A DNA stretch of 64,000 nt from Corynebacterium imitans (lineage in GTDB: Bacteria; Actinomycetota; Actinomycetes; Mycobacteriales; Mycobacteriaceae): assembly GCF_000739455.1 (NCBI RefSeq), contig NZ_CP009211.1, positions 1,005,660 to 1,069,659 of the forward strand. The letters are read 5' to 3'. Position 1 is the stretch's first letter. Each line of letters begins with the position of its first letter. The position numbers and the translations under genes were made by a program. Of this stretch, positions 43,416 through 52,333 are shown piece by piece. The notes beneath the pieces were generated by a model. It was given only the letters and a program-made list of their open reading frames with translations, ran no database searches and had not been told where the DNA came from.

Positions 43416-45194
43416 TTAGTCCTTGGCGGGGTGGGCGGCCTCCACCTCGGCGGAGGACGGGTTGCCGTGCGAGCGGTTGCCCGGGCCGGGCAGCGCGATG
43501 ATGTCGAATTCTTCGCGCGCCAGGTGCTTGCGCAGATCCTTCTTGTCAAACTTGCCCACCGAGGTCTTATCGATGGTGTCCACGAACGTCCAGTACTCGG
43601 GTGCCATCCACTTCGGCAGCACCGCGGACAGGCCTTCGCGCAGGCGCTCGGCGGTACGCGCCGTGCCCTCAATGCCCGGGATCAGCTTGGTCACCGCGAG
43701 CGGGCGCTCGCCCCACTTCTTGTCCGGGATGCCGATGACGGCGCACTCGATGACCACCTCGGATTCCATGATGAGGTTTTCCACCTGTGCGGAATAGATC
43801 CACTCGCCGCCTGAGCGGATGACGTCGCGGGCGCGGTCGTAGAGCGTCATGAACCCGTCGTGGGTCACCGTGCCCACGTCGCCGGTGCGCAGCCAGCCGT
43901 CGGCAGTGAAGTGCTTGCGCGCATCCGTAATCGTCTCCCCGCGGAATTCGGAGGCAATCTCGCCCGGCTCCTGTGTGGGCGAGTGGTAGTAGCCCTTGGC
44001 CACGATGTTGCCGCGCACCTGGATCTCACCCTGGGTGAGGTCGGTGGAGGCCATAACCTCCCCGTCGTTGACCACGCGGTACTCCAGCGAGGGGGCGAAG
44101 CGGCCCTGGGAAATCCGGTAGGCCCAGCGCGCCTCGCCGGACACACCCGAGGGCGGGCGCGCGACCGTGCCAACCGTGGAGGTCTCCGTCATGCCCCAGA
44201 CGTGCACTACGTCCACGCCGTAGCGCTCCTCCCACATCTTGATCAGCGCCGGTGGGGCAGGGGACCCACCCACGAAAAGCTCTTGCAGACTCATGCGCTC
44301 CGGCGGGTTGTGCAGGTAGTGCACCATGAGCTGGATCCACAGGGTAGGCACGCCGTGGGCCACGCGCGGGTGGGTAGAGGCGATAAGTCTGGCGAGGTTA
44401 GGCGCCGACATGTCCGAATCCGGCAGTACCAGCGGTGCGCCCGCGAGGAAGGCAGCAAAGGGCACGCCCCAGCTCAACACGTGGTAGATCGGAATACAGC
44501 ACAGGAAAGACTCGCCGTGGGTGACAGCAAGGGAGTCCATCGCGCGCAGGCTCGTCGCCTCCAGCCACAGCGAGCGGTGCGAGTACGCGACTCCCTTCGG
44601 GGCACCCGTCGTCGCGGTGGAATACACCAGCGCGGCGGCCGTATTCTCGGGCAGGGTGGGCCAGGGGAAGACGGTGCTGCGGCCGTCGAGAAGCATTTCA
44701 TAGCTCTCGAGCTGCACCCACTCGGGCATTGGCGCGGACTTATCGGTGACCTCCGAAAGTGGGTCCGCGCCGGTGAAGACCACTCTTTCCACCAGCGGGC
44801 ACAGCTGCAGCAGCCGGCCCAACTTGGGGGCGAGCCGCGGGTCCGCGACGATGACCTTCGCCTCCGAGTGGTTCACGATGTAGGCGATCTGATCCTCCAT
44901 CAGCTGAATGTTCAGCGGGGTAAAGACAGCTCCCTTGGCCGCCACCGCGAACATCACCTCGAGGTGCTCGGCGCAGTTATACATAAAGGTGGCCACCCTC
45001 TGGTCGCCGTCGATGCCCAAATCATCGTGCAAGGCGTTGGCGAACGCGCCTGCGCGCGCCCCGATATCCGCAAAGGTGCACTCTTCCGCGCCAGTGGCGC
45101 GCCACGTTGTGCACTTGGTCGAGCCGTGCGTCTGCGAGCCATAACGCAAAATTTGCGCGACAGAGAAGGGCACTTCCTGCATCGTTGAAAGCAT
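43416..45194 (-). CDS. AMP-forming acyl-CoA synthetase (long- or medium-chain type)
   Basis: A 592-residue member of the ANL superfamily. The P-loop motif is YSTATTGAPKGV (usual form YTSGTTGxPKG), followed by GMTETSTVG, the hinge TGDVGTVTHDGF with YDRARDVIRSGGEWI, and the C-terminal lysine in GKFDKKDLRK. It makes an acyl-adenylate and then an acyl-CoA; the chain length cannot be read. TAGACT (minus strand, 45207-45202) is 7 bases before the ATG at 45194, suggesting a leaderless start. The next in-frame ATG is at 45182. It is between moaA and rho with no operon partner. Confidence 0.9.
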   Translation of the reverse strand: MLSTMQEVPFSVAQILRYGSQTHGSTKCTTWRATGAEECTFADIGARAGAFANALHDDLGIDGDQRVATFMYNCAEHLEVMFAVAAKGAVFTPLNIQLMEDQIAYIVNHSEAKVIVADPRLAPKLGRLLQLCPLVERVVFTGADPLSEVTDKSAPMPEWVQLESYEMLLDGRSTVFPWPTLPENTAAALVYSTATTGAPKGVAYSHRSLWLEATSLRAMDSLAVTHGESFLCCIPIYHVLSWGVPFAAFLAGAPLVLPDSDMSAPNLARLIASTHPRVAHGVPTLWIQLMVHYLHNPPERMSLQELFVGGSPAPPALIKMWEERYGVDVVHVWGMTETSTVGTVARPPSGVSGEARWAYRISQGRFAPSLEYRVVNDGEVMASTDLTQGEIQVRGNIVAKGYYHSPTQEPGEIASEFRGETITDARKHFTADGWLRTGDVGTVTHDGFMTLYDRARDVIRSGGEWIYSAQVENLIMESEVVIECAVIGIPDKKWGERPLAVTKLIPGIEGTARTAERLREGLSAVLPKWMAPEYWTFVDTIDKTSVGKFDKKDLRKHLAREEFDIIALPGPGNRSHGNPSSAEVEAAHPAKD

Positions 45195-45662
45195 GCGTTT
45201 CAGTCTAGCCCGTAGCGTGCAGGGCAAAAGTGGGGGCGAAGCCGCGGGGCCAAGATTACGATCTGGCAAAGATGCGTTACACTAACTCCCGGGTTTGCAA
45301 CCGTGCCCAGACACGCCGCAGCACCGCTTCACGCCAACACCGGTGAGATATGCGCGTACTGCTTGGCCTTCAGACGCAGATTTCGCGCCACTGGGCAATG
45401 CTGTAACGGGCGCACCCACCTAACCCCGCTACCTCCCAGGGCGATTCGAGCTGTGATGGGCCGCAAAGGTCTTCACGGGGAGGGCAGACCGGCACACCAC
45501 ACTGCTGGGCCATGTTTTAAAGGGGTGGGAGTGTGGCGGCTTTGCCCGTCATCAACAGCTTCACAGTTTTTCCATACTGCACACGGAAAGCTTCCAGTTT
45601 GCCCGTGCGGGACACGCCCGCGGGGTAGGAGAAGAAACTGGTTAAGCGACGAAAGGACATTC
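45195..45662. promoter_or_regulatory. Long rho leader region
   Basis: This 468-base gap contains a likely rho promoter, TACACT (45278-45283) with TTACGA 16 bases upstream, which gives an untranslated leader of about 370 bases. Long leaders are typical of rho genes, which limit their own transcription through Rho itself. A 120-codon in-frame extension of rho upstream of 45663 has no similarity to Rho, so I leave it non-coding. Confidence 0.5.
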
Positions 45663-47645
45663 GTGACCGACACGAGTAACGCGGCAGCTACCGGCAACAC
45701 TGCCGAACTTTCCGCACTGAAAATCCCCGAGCTGCGCAAGATCGCCGCAGAAAAGGGGCTCAAGGGCGTCTCCGCGCTGCGCAAGGGGGACCTCATCCAG
45801 GCCATCGTGACCGGCGAGGTGCCGCGCAAGGCACGCGCCGCAGCCGCTGAGGCCGCGGGGGACGCAGGGGGCGCAGCCACCGCTGAGCAGAACAACGACG
45901 CGCCCGCTGCCAGCCAGCGCCGCCGCGCGTCGCGTCGCGCCGCAGGGCCCGCCGACGGGGACGCTGGGGACAACGCCAACGATGCCGCGCCGCACGCTGA
46001 GGACAAGAAGTCCGACAAGCCTGCGAAGGGCGACAAGCCAAAGAAGCAGGACCGCGAGCAGGACAGCGATCACGACGGCCAGAACGAGAAGTCTGAGCAG
46101 GGCGGCCAAAAGTACGAGTCCCGCTCCGCCGCGCGCCGCGCACGCCGCAACCGGGCCCGCCACGACAACGATCAGCACGGCGACAACCAGCACAGCAACG
46201 ATCAGCACGGCAACGATCAGCACGGCGACAACGAGCAGGACCACGGGGGCGACGGGAAGCAGCGCGACCGGGACAACCGTGACAACAACGGCGGCCGCAA
46301 CAACAAGCAGAACAACCGCGGCGGGCGCAACAACAACCGGGACAACAACCGGGACAACAATGATGACGGCAACCAGGGCGGCCGCCGCGGGCGCCGCAAC
46401 CGTCGGAACCGGAACCGCAACCGCGATAACCAGCACAACCAGCAGGACAACAACCAGCAGCTGGACCCGGAGGAGCTGCAGGAAGTCGCCGGCATCGTGG
46501 ATATCGTGGATAACAATGCCGCGTTCATCCGCACGACCGGCTACCGCAAGAACAACGCTGACGTCTACGTCAACCAGAAGCTTGTGCGGCAGAACGGGCT
46601 GCGCGCAGGCGACGCGGTCATCGGTCAGGTCCGCCAGAACGGGCAGGGCCACTCGCACGGCTCGGGCCGCAACCGCCAGCGCTACAACCAGCTCGTCCGC
46701 GTCGACAGCGTCAACGGGATGAACCCGGAGGAAGCGAAGCAGCGCGCCGAGTTCCACAAGCTCACCCCGCTGTACCCGAACAAGCGCCTGCGCCTGGAAA
46801 CCGAGCCGAAGATCCTCACCACACGCGTGATCGACCTGGTCATGCCGATTGGTAAGGGCCAGCGCGCGCTGATCGTCTCCCCGCCGAAGGCCGGTAAGAC
46901 GACGATCCTGCAAAACATTGCCAACGCGATCGCGACGAACAACCCGGAGTGCTACCTCATGGTCGTGCTGGTGGACGAGCGCCCCGAGGAAGTCACCGAC
47001 ATGCAGCGCAGTGTGAAGGGCGAGGTTATTGCCTCGACCTTCGACCGCCCGCCGTCAGAGCACACCGCGGTTGCGGAGCTGGCGATCGAGCGCGCGAAGC
47101 GCCTGGTGGAGATGGGCCAGGACGTCGTCGTCCTGCTCGACTCGATCACTCGCCTGGGCCGTGCGTACAACAACTCCTCGCCGGCGTCCGGCCGCATCCT
47201 CTCCGGCGGTGTGGACTCGAACGCCCTGTACCCGCCGAAGCGCTTCCTGGGCGCTGCCCGCAACATTGAAGAGGGCGGCTCGCTGACGATTATCGCCACC
47301 GCGATGGTGGAGACCGGCTCGGCCGGCGACACCGTGATCTTCGAGGAATTCAAGGGCACCGGCAACGCGGAGCTGAAGCTGGACCGCAAGATCGCGGAGC
47401 GCCGCGTCTTCCCGGCAGTGGACGTCAACCCCTCCGGTACCCGCAAGGACGAGCTGTTGATGAGCCCGGAGGAGGCGCGCGTGATGCACAAACTGCGCCG
47501 TATCCTGTCGGCGCTGGATCCGCAGCAGTCGATCGATATGCTGATTAAGCAGCTGAAGAAGACGAAATCCAACGGTGAGTTCCTCATGGGCGTGGCTAAC
47601 TCCGCGCCGATGGTCGCTGACCAGGACTCGGAGGAGTACAAGTAA
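45663..47645 (+). CDS. rho: Transcription termination factor Rho with Asn-rich insert
   Basis: A 660-residue Rho, far longer than the 419 of E. coli. Residues about 15-55 are a Rho_N/SAP-like helix bundle. Residues about 60-270 are a disordered insert, first Ala/Lys/Glu-rich, then extremely rich in Asn, Asp, Gln, Arg and Gly. The RNA-binding cold-shock-like domain begins near 275. The ATPase shows Walker A PPKAGKTT (407-414), the Q-loop and R-loop regions, and LLDSITRLGRAYN. The start is GTG at 45663 after AAAGGA. Rho is a hexameric helicase that ends transcription. prfA follows directly. Confidence 0.96.
   Translation: MTDTSNAAATGNTAELSALKIPELRKIAAEKGLKGVSALRKGDLIQAIVTGEVPRKARAAAAEAAGDAGGAATAEQNNDAPAASQRRRASRRAAGPADGDAGDNANDAAPHAEDKKSDKPAKGDKPKKQDREQDSDHDGQNEKSEQGGQKYESRSAARRARRNRARHDNDQHGDNQHSNDQHGNDQHGDNEQDHGGDGKQRDRDNRDNNGGRNNKQNNRGGRNNNRDNNRDNNDDGNQGGRRGRRNRRNRNRNRDNQHNQQDNNQQLDPEELQEVAGIVDIVDNNAAFIRTTGYRKNNADVYVNQKLVRQNGLRAGDAVIGQVRQNGQGHSHGSGRNRQRYNQLVRVDSVNGMNPEEAKQRAEFHKLTPLYPNKRLRLETEPKILTTRVIDLVMPIGKGQRALIVSPPKAGKTTILQNIANAIATNNPECYLMVVLVDERPEEVTDMQRSVKGEVIASTFDRPPSEHTAVAELAIERAKRLVEMGQDVVVLLDSITRLGRAYNNSSPASGRILSGGVDSNALYPPKRFLGAARNIEEGGSLTIIATAMVETGSAGDTVIFEEFKGTGNAELKLDRKIAERRVFPAVDVNPSGTRKDELLMSPEEARVMHKLRRILSALDPQQSIDMLIKQLKKTKSNGEFLMGVANSAPMVADQDSEEYK
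46167..46240 (+). repeat. 15-bp tandem repeat inside rho (Asn-Asp-Gln-His-Gly)
   Basis: AACGATCAGCACGGC occurs at 46167, 46197 and 46212, with variant units between and after, so about four to five 5-codon units lie in the disordered insert. In-frame length change by slippage would be tolerated. Confidence 0.8.
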
Positions 47646-48719
47646 ATGGCAAACGAAGTCTCACTGGTTGATGACTACGTCGCTGAATACCAGGGCATCC
47701 AGGCGCAAATGAGCGACCCGGAGGTGACCTCGGACCAGCAGCTCTTCCGCAAGCTGTCCAAGCGCTACGCGGAGCTGCAGCCGATCATCAAGGCTAACGA
47801 CGCGCTCCAGCAGGCCAAGGACGACCACGAGGCCGCCTCCGAGATGGCCAGCGAGGACAAGGAGTTCGCCGAGGAGGCCGAGCGCCTCGCCGCAGAGATC
47901 GTGGAGCTGGAGGAGCAGCTCGCTGACCTGCTCGCGCCGCGCGACGAGCACGACGGCGACGATGTCATCATGGAGCTCAAGGCAGGCGCAGGCGGCGAGG
48001 AAGCCGCGCTCTTCGCCGGCGACTTGGCCCGCATGTACCAGAAGTACTGCGAGAAGCACGGCCTGAAGTGGGACGTGCTCGACGCCGCGGAGACCGACCT
48101 GGGCGGGATCAAGGACATGACCGTCTCGGTCAAGGCGAAGAACCCTTCCCGCGACGGTGCCTGGTCGAAGCTCAAGTTCGAAGGCGGTGTCCACCGCGTG
48201 CAGCGCGTGCCGGTCACCGAGTCGCAGGGGCGCATCCAAACCTCCGCGGCGGGCGTGTACGTCTTCCCCGAGGCCGACGAGATCGAGAGCGTCAACATCG
48301 ATGAAAAAGACATTCGCGTTGACGTCTACCGTTCCTCTGGCAAGGGCGGCCAGGGCGTGAACACCACCGATTCGGCGGTGCGCATCACCCACCTGCCCAC
48401 GGGCATCGTGGTGACCTGCCAGAACGAGCGCTCGCAGATTCAGAACCGCGCGCGTGCGATGCAGGTGCTCCAGGCTCGCCTTGAGCAGCTCGAGCGCGAG
48501 AAGGTCGAGGCCGCGGAGGCCGAAGGTCGCGCCTCGCAGGTGCGCACCATGGATCGCTCCGAGCGCATCCGCACCTACAACTGGCCGGAGAACCGCATTT
48601 CGGATCACCGCATCAACTTCAAGGCCAACAACCTGGATTCGGTGCTGGACGGCAACCTGGACGACCTGATCACCGCCCTGCAGGCCCACGAGCGCCAGGA
48701 GCGCCTTGAAGCAGAGTAG
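47646..48719 (+). CDS. prfA: Peptide chain release factor 1
   Basis: A 357-residue class I release factor. The catalytic GGQ is at residues 234-236 ([10 protein letters not shown]). It releases peptides at UAG and UAA codons. The stop of rho directly abuts its ATG, so it is probably co-transcribed. The prmC gene, which methylates the GGQ glutamine, overlaps or follows immediately, a classic functional pairing. Confidence 0.96.
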   Translation: MANEVSLVDDYVAEYQGIQAQMSDPEVTSDQQLFRKLSKRYAELQPIIKANDALQQAKDDHEAASEMASEDKEFAEEAERLAAEIVELEEQLADLLAPRDEHDGDDVIMELKAGAGGEEAALFAGDLARMYQKYCEKHGLKWDVLDAAETDLGGIKDMTVSVKAKNPSRDGAWSKLKFEGGVHRVQRVPVTESQGRIQTSAAGVYVFPEADEIESVNIDEKDIRVDVYRSSGKGGQGVNTTDSAVRITHLPTGIVVTCQNERSQIQNRARAMQVLQARLEQLEREKVEAAEAEGRASQVRTMDRSERIRTYNWPENRISDHRINFKANNLDSVLDGNLDDLITALQAHERQERLEAE

Positions 48720-48726
48720 GCCCGCC

Positions 48727-49557
48727 ATGCGGGAGGTGCTCGCGCGGGCGTCGGCATTGCTTGCCGACGCCGGCGTGCCCACCCCCGACGTCGACGCCCG
48801 CTTGCTCGCCGCCCACATCGCCGGCACCAGCCCGATGGGCGTGCTGTTTGCCGAGGTCACAGAGGAGTTCTCCCAGGCCTTCGAGGCCGCCGTCGCGCGA
48901 CGCGCCACCCGCGAACCGCTACAGCACATCACCGGCACCGCGCCCTTTGGCCCCCTCGAGTTGGAGGTCGGCCCCGGAGTATTCATCCCACGCCCGGAGA
49001 CCGAGGTGCTCGCGGACTGGGCGGTGCGCACCCTCCGCGATATCCCCAGCCCCACAGTGGTGGACCTGGGCACCGGCTCCGGGGCGCTGCCGATCTACAT
49101 CGGCCACCACATCCCCGAAGCCCAGCTGTACGCCGTCGAGCTTTCGGCCACCGCACGCGAGTTTGCCGCGCGCAATGCAGCCAGCCACAACGTGCGCCTT
49201 TCGCTTATCGACGCCAACATGACCGACCCGGGACTCCTCCCGGAGCTGCGCGGACGCGTCGATCTGGTGGTGGCGAACCCGCCGTACGTGCCGGAAACGC
49301 CCGACCTGGACCCTGAGGTCTACCACGACCCACACGAGGCGGTCTTCTCCGGGCCCGATGGCATGGACGCCATCCGCGGACTCGTCCCGGTCGCAGCACA
49401 ACTGCTGCGTCCGGGTGGCTGGTTGGGCGTGGAGCACGACGACGCGACGTCGCAAAGCACGCGCGCGATCATCGCCGCCTCGGGCGGCTTTACCGCCCCA
49501 GAGCCGCTGCGGGATCTGGCCGGGCGGGAGCGGTTTGTGTGTGCGAGTAAGCTTTAA
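48727..49557 (+). CDS. prmC: Release factor glutamine methyltransferase PrmC
   Basis: A 276-residue SAM-dependent N5-glutamine methyltransferase. The catalytic motif VANPPYVPE and the SAM-binding VVDLGTGSGAL are present, preceded by a helical N-terminal domain. It methylates the GGQ glutamine of release factors RF1 and RF2. I prefer the ATG at 48727, which fits the family's first residues. A TTG at 48706, overlapping prfA and following CAGGAG, is also possible and would add seven residues. Confidence 0.92.
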   Translation: MREVLARASALLADAGVPTPDVDARLLAAHIAGTSPMGVLFAEVTEEFSQAFEAAVARRATREPLQHITGTAPFGPLELEVGPGVFIPRPETEVLADWAVRTLRDIPSPTVVDLGTGSGALPIYIGHHIPEAQLYAVELSATAREFAARNAASHNVRLSLIDANMTDPGLLPELRGRVDLVVANPPYVPETPDLDPEVYHDPHEAVFSGPDGMDAIRGLVPVAAQLLRPGGWLGVEHDDATSQSTRAIIAASGGFTAPEPLRDLAGRERFVCASKL

Positions 49558-49582
49558 TCCGATACGGGAGTAAAGGAGCCCA

Positions 49583-50242
49583 ATGGGGAGCAAAATCTAT
49601 CACTGTCTCGAGCCGGACGAGCGCGAAGCAGGCCTGAGCGCCGCAGTGGACGCGGTGCAGGCGGGCCAGTGCATCGTGCTGCCCACCGACACGGTCTACG
49701 GCATCGGCGCGGACGCGTTTAACAACGACGCGGTGGCGAAGCTGCTTGCCACCAAGCGGCGCGGCCCGGATATGCCGGTGCCGGTGCTGGTTGGCTCCTG
49801 GACCACGATTCAGGGACTCGTGCGCGAGTTTTCGGACACCGCGAAGATCCTGGTCGAGGCGTTTTGGCCCGGCGGGCTCTCCATTGTTGTGCCGGAGGCG
49901 CCCAGCCTGCCGTGGAACCTCGGTGATACGCGCGGCACCGTGCTGCTGCGCATGCCGAACCAGCCGCTCGCGCTCGAGCTGCTGCAGCGCACCGGGCCGA
50001 TGGCGGTGTCCTCGGCGAATATTTCGGGCAACCCGCCGGCGCTCAACGCCGCGAACGCGAAGCAGCAGTTCGGTGACGCCGTTGGCATCTACCTCGATGG
50101 CGGGGACGCGCAGGTGGGGGAGCCGTCGACGATCGTGGACATCTCCGGGCCGCAGCCGGTGATCCTGCGCGAGGCGGCGATCAGCGCCGAGCGCATCGGT
50201 GAAGTCTTGAACCTTGACCCGGAGCAGTTGCGGAGGCGCTAG
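49583..50242 (+). CDS. tsaC: L-threonylcarbamoyladenylate synthase (TsaC/Sua5)
   Basis: A 219-residue protein of the YrdC/Sua5 family, the short form close to TsaC with a small C-terminal extension. LPTDTVYGIGADA, KRRGPDMPVPVLV and MAVSSANISGNPP are characteristic. It makes the threonylcarbamoyl-AMP needed for t6A37 in tRNAs reading ANN codons. AAAGGAG precedes the ATG. It is in the rho-prfA-prmC-tsaC-wecA gene run. Confidence 0.93.
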   Translation: MGSKIYHCLEPDEREAGLSAAVDAVQAGQCIVLPTDTVYGIGADAFNNDAVAKLLATKRRGPDMPVPVLVGSWTTIQGLVREFSDTAKILVEAFWPGGLSIVVPEAPSLPWNLGDTRGTVLLRMPNQPLALELLQRTGPMAVSSANISGNPPALNAANAKQQFGDAVGIYLDGGDAQVGEPSTIVDISGPQPVILREAAISAERIGEVLNLDPEQLRRR

Positions 50243-50245
50243 GAG

Positions 50246-51406
50246 ATGACCGGAGCGGGAGTGCCGCTGCGCGAGCTCGGCCTGGTGCTCCTGGTCGCGG
50301 CGGCAATTACCTACTTGGCCACCGGGCCGGTGCGCTCGCTGCTCGTGCGCACTGGGAGGGTCGCGGAGATCCGCAAACGCGACGTGCACACGCAGCCCAC
50401 CCCCTCAGTTGGCGGTCTCGCCATGTTCACAGGCTTCGTCTGCGCCGTCTTCTTAGCCCAGCAGCTGCCCGCGTTAACCCGCGGGTTCGCGCCGATTACC
50501 CCGGAGATGACGGCGGTGCTCGCGGGAGCCTTCGCCATCGTGGTCGTGGGCATTGTCGACGACCTCTACGAACTCGGTGCCCTAACGAAGCTGCTCGGGC
50601 AGTTCCTCGCCGCCATCGTCATGAGCGTCATGGGCATCTCCTTTACCGTCTTCTTTCTGCCCTTTGGCGAGGGCACGACCCTGATCCTGGACCAGGTCCA
50701 AGGTATGGCGCTCGGCGCGATCTTCACCGTGCTCTTGGTCAACGCAGTGAACTTCGTCGACGGCATCGACGGGCTGGCCGCAGGCGTCGGCATGATCGCG
50801 GGAAGCGCGATCCTCGTCTTTTCGCTCACCGTGCTGCACGAGCAGGGCGGCGCGGTCTCTGCTTATCCGCCGGCGATCATTTGTGCCGCGCTGGTGGGGA
50901 TTTGTGCGGGTTTTCTGCCGCACAACTTTGAGCCCGCGCGGATCTTCATGGGGGACTCCGGCGCGATGCTCATCGGGTTGCTGCTCGCCGCGGCGTCGAT
51001 TTCTGCCTCCGGCAAGATCAACATGTCCCTCTACGGGACTGCTGATCTGGTGGCGCTGGTCAGTCCGATCATCGTGGTGCTCGCCGCGATCGCGTTGCCG
51101 GTGGTGGACCTGCTGTGGGCCGTCGTGCGGCGCACCGCTCGTGGCCAAAGCCCTTTTGCCGCGGATTCGGGCCACATCCACCACCGGCTTTTGCGGCTTG
51201 GGCACACGCACCGTCGCACAGTAGTGGTGCTCTACCTCTGGGTCGCGGCCGTAGCCTTCGGTGCGGTGAGTTTCTCGGTGGTGCCGACCCGCGCTGCGGT
51301 GATCTTTACGCTCGTGCTCCTGCTTGCCGCGTTCCTGCTGACGCTCGTGCCGCTCCGTGCGGGCAAGATCGGGCCGACGCGTATGCCACGGGGGAACGCG
51401 CAATAG
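50246..51406 (+). CDS. wecA: WecA/TagO-type undecaprenyl-phosphate sugar-1-phosphate transferase
   Basis: A 386-residue polytopic enzyme of the MraY/WecA superfamily with about 11 membrane segments. Conserved cytoplasmic loops are visible: GGLAMFTGF, VDDLYELGA, NFVDGIDGLAAG, FMGDSGAM and the HIHHRLLRLGH loop. It joins a HexNAc-1-phosphate (GlcNAc in mycobacteria) to decaprenyl or undecaprenyl phosphate, the step that links arabinogalactan to peptidoglycan. It starts 3 bases after tsaC. Confidence 0.92.
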   Translation: MTGAGVPLRELGLVLLVAAAITYLATGPVRSLLVRTGRVAEIRKRDVHTQPTPSVGGLAMFTGFVCAVFLAQQLPALTRGFAPITPEMTAVLAGAFAIVVVGIVDDLYELGALTKLLGQFLAAIVMSVMGISFTVFFLPFGEGTTLILDQVQGMALGAIFTVLLVNAVNFVDGIDGLAAGVGMIAGSAILVFSLTVLHEQGGAVSAYPPAIICAALVGICAGFLPHNFEPARIFMGDSGAMLIGLLLAAASISASGKINMSLYGTADLVALVSPIIVVLAAIALPVVDLLWAVVRRTARGQSPFAADSGHIHHRLLRLGHTHRRTVVVLYLWVAAVAFGAVSFSVVPTRAAVIFTLVLLLAAFLLTLVPLRAGKIGPTRMPRGNAQ

Positions 51407-51439
51407 GGAAGCGCTGGCCGTTGGGTAAGATGTCGCATC

Positions 51440-51904
51440 GTGAGTACTTCCACGCCGGACCCCAGCAATGCACAGCCCGACCTCGAGGTGCGTGACACCG
51501 AGGAATTCCTCGACCAGCGACTGCCTATTACCCGTGCGCTGAAGATCGCCGCGGGCGCGCTGGTGGCGCTGACGTTGATCAGCCTCATGGCATGGGGCGC
51601 GGCGCGCGAGCTGCCCGGCATCTGGGGCGTGCTCATGGGCGTGGCGATCGGCGGCGGCTTCGTGCTCGCCACCGCGGCAACGGTGCTGGCCACGTCGAAC
51701 TCGACCCCGAGCATGACCATGGCGGTGGTGCTTGGTGGCTGGCTAGTCAAGATGGTGGTCTTGATTCTGCTCTTCGTGTGGCTGCGCGGGTTCGACTTCT
51801 ACGACAACACCGCTTTTGCTGTGACCACGTTGGCCGCCCTCGTGGTGGCGCTCACCGCGGAGGCGTGGGGCGTGATCACCTCGCGCACTGCTTACCTGAG
51901 CTAG
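51440..51904 (+). CDS. AtpI-like membrane protein upstream of ATP synthase
   Basis: A 154-residue protein with a polar N-terminus (about 35 residues) and four hydrophobic segments. This is the layout of the small AtpI/ATP-synthase-I proteins encoded before atpB, thought to help assemble the c-ring or take up Mg2+. Sequence similarity to AtpI is only suggestive, so the call rests mainly on position. GTG at 51440 comes 8 bases after TAAGAT (51426-51431) without a ribosome site, so it is probably leaderless. Confidence 0.7.
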   Translation: MSTSTPDPSNAQPDLEVRDTEEFLDQRLPITRALKIAAGALVALTLISLMAWGAARELPGIWGVLMGVAIGGGFVLATAATVLATSNSTPSMTMAVVLGGWLVKMVVLILLFVWLRGFDFYDNTAFAVTTLAALVVALTAEAWGVITSRTAYLS

Positions 51905-52333
51905 CTGGTGGGGGCGCAGCGCTCGTCGGCAAGTGCCTTGGGTGCGTGCGACGGCGGGGTAGCGCATGGCCGCGAACAACTACCCCTGTTTGGCGGTATG
52001 TGACAGACATTACAGGGGTGTAAACATGCTGGTTGTGGTGCCATTTTACCCCGAAAACGGGTGGGAAGTAATGACACATAGGTGGCATGGCCCCCAAAGT
52101 CCAGGAAACTCACGACGACCTGTTAAAGTATCCGACGGGCATACTTGAGGCAGGGGGCTGCTCAGCGAAAGCTGGCTCACGCTGCCTTTTAAAGACTCCC
52201 CTGTCCCCGCGGTAGCAGATGTGCGACGGAGTCCGCCGCGGGTGACAGCTTTGATGAAGACGTCCATCGCACCGCATTCACACCGGATGCGGCCCGAGAA
52301 CGGGAGAGAACGCTGAGCGTTACAACTTTGGCC
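51905..52333. promoter_or_regulatory. ATP synthase operon control region
   Basis: This 429-base region has no supported gene. It holds an inverted repeat ACCCCTGT (51982-51989) / ACAGGGGT (52012-52019) and, inside it, a CRP-type site (51999-52014). A possible -10 box TAAAGT lies near 52123. A ribosome site GGGAGAG is at 52302-52308. Confidence 0.5.
51999..52014. promoter_or_regulatory. Candidate GlxR (CRP-type) site upstream of atpB
   Basis: TGTGACAGACATTACA matches TGTGANNTANNTCACA at 10 of 12 defined positions. It overlaps the inverted repeat at 51982-52019, about 320 bases ahead of atpB. GlxR control of respiratory genes is known in corynebacteria; binding at this site is inferred. Confidence 0.45.

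Noticed and set aside
45303..45662. An in-frame extension of rho adding about 120 residues upstream of the GTG.
   Set aside because: It has no similarity to Rho, covers the likely promoter region's transcript leader, and a good ribosome site stands at the GTG.
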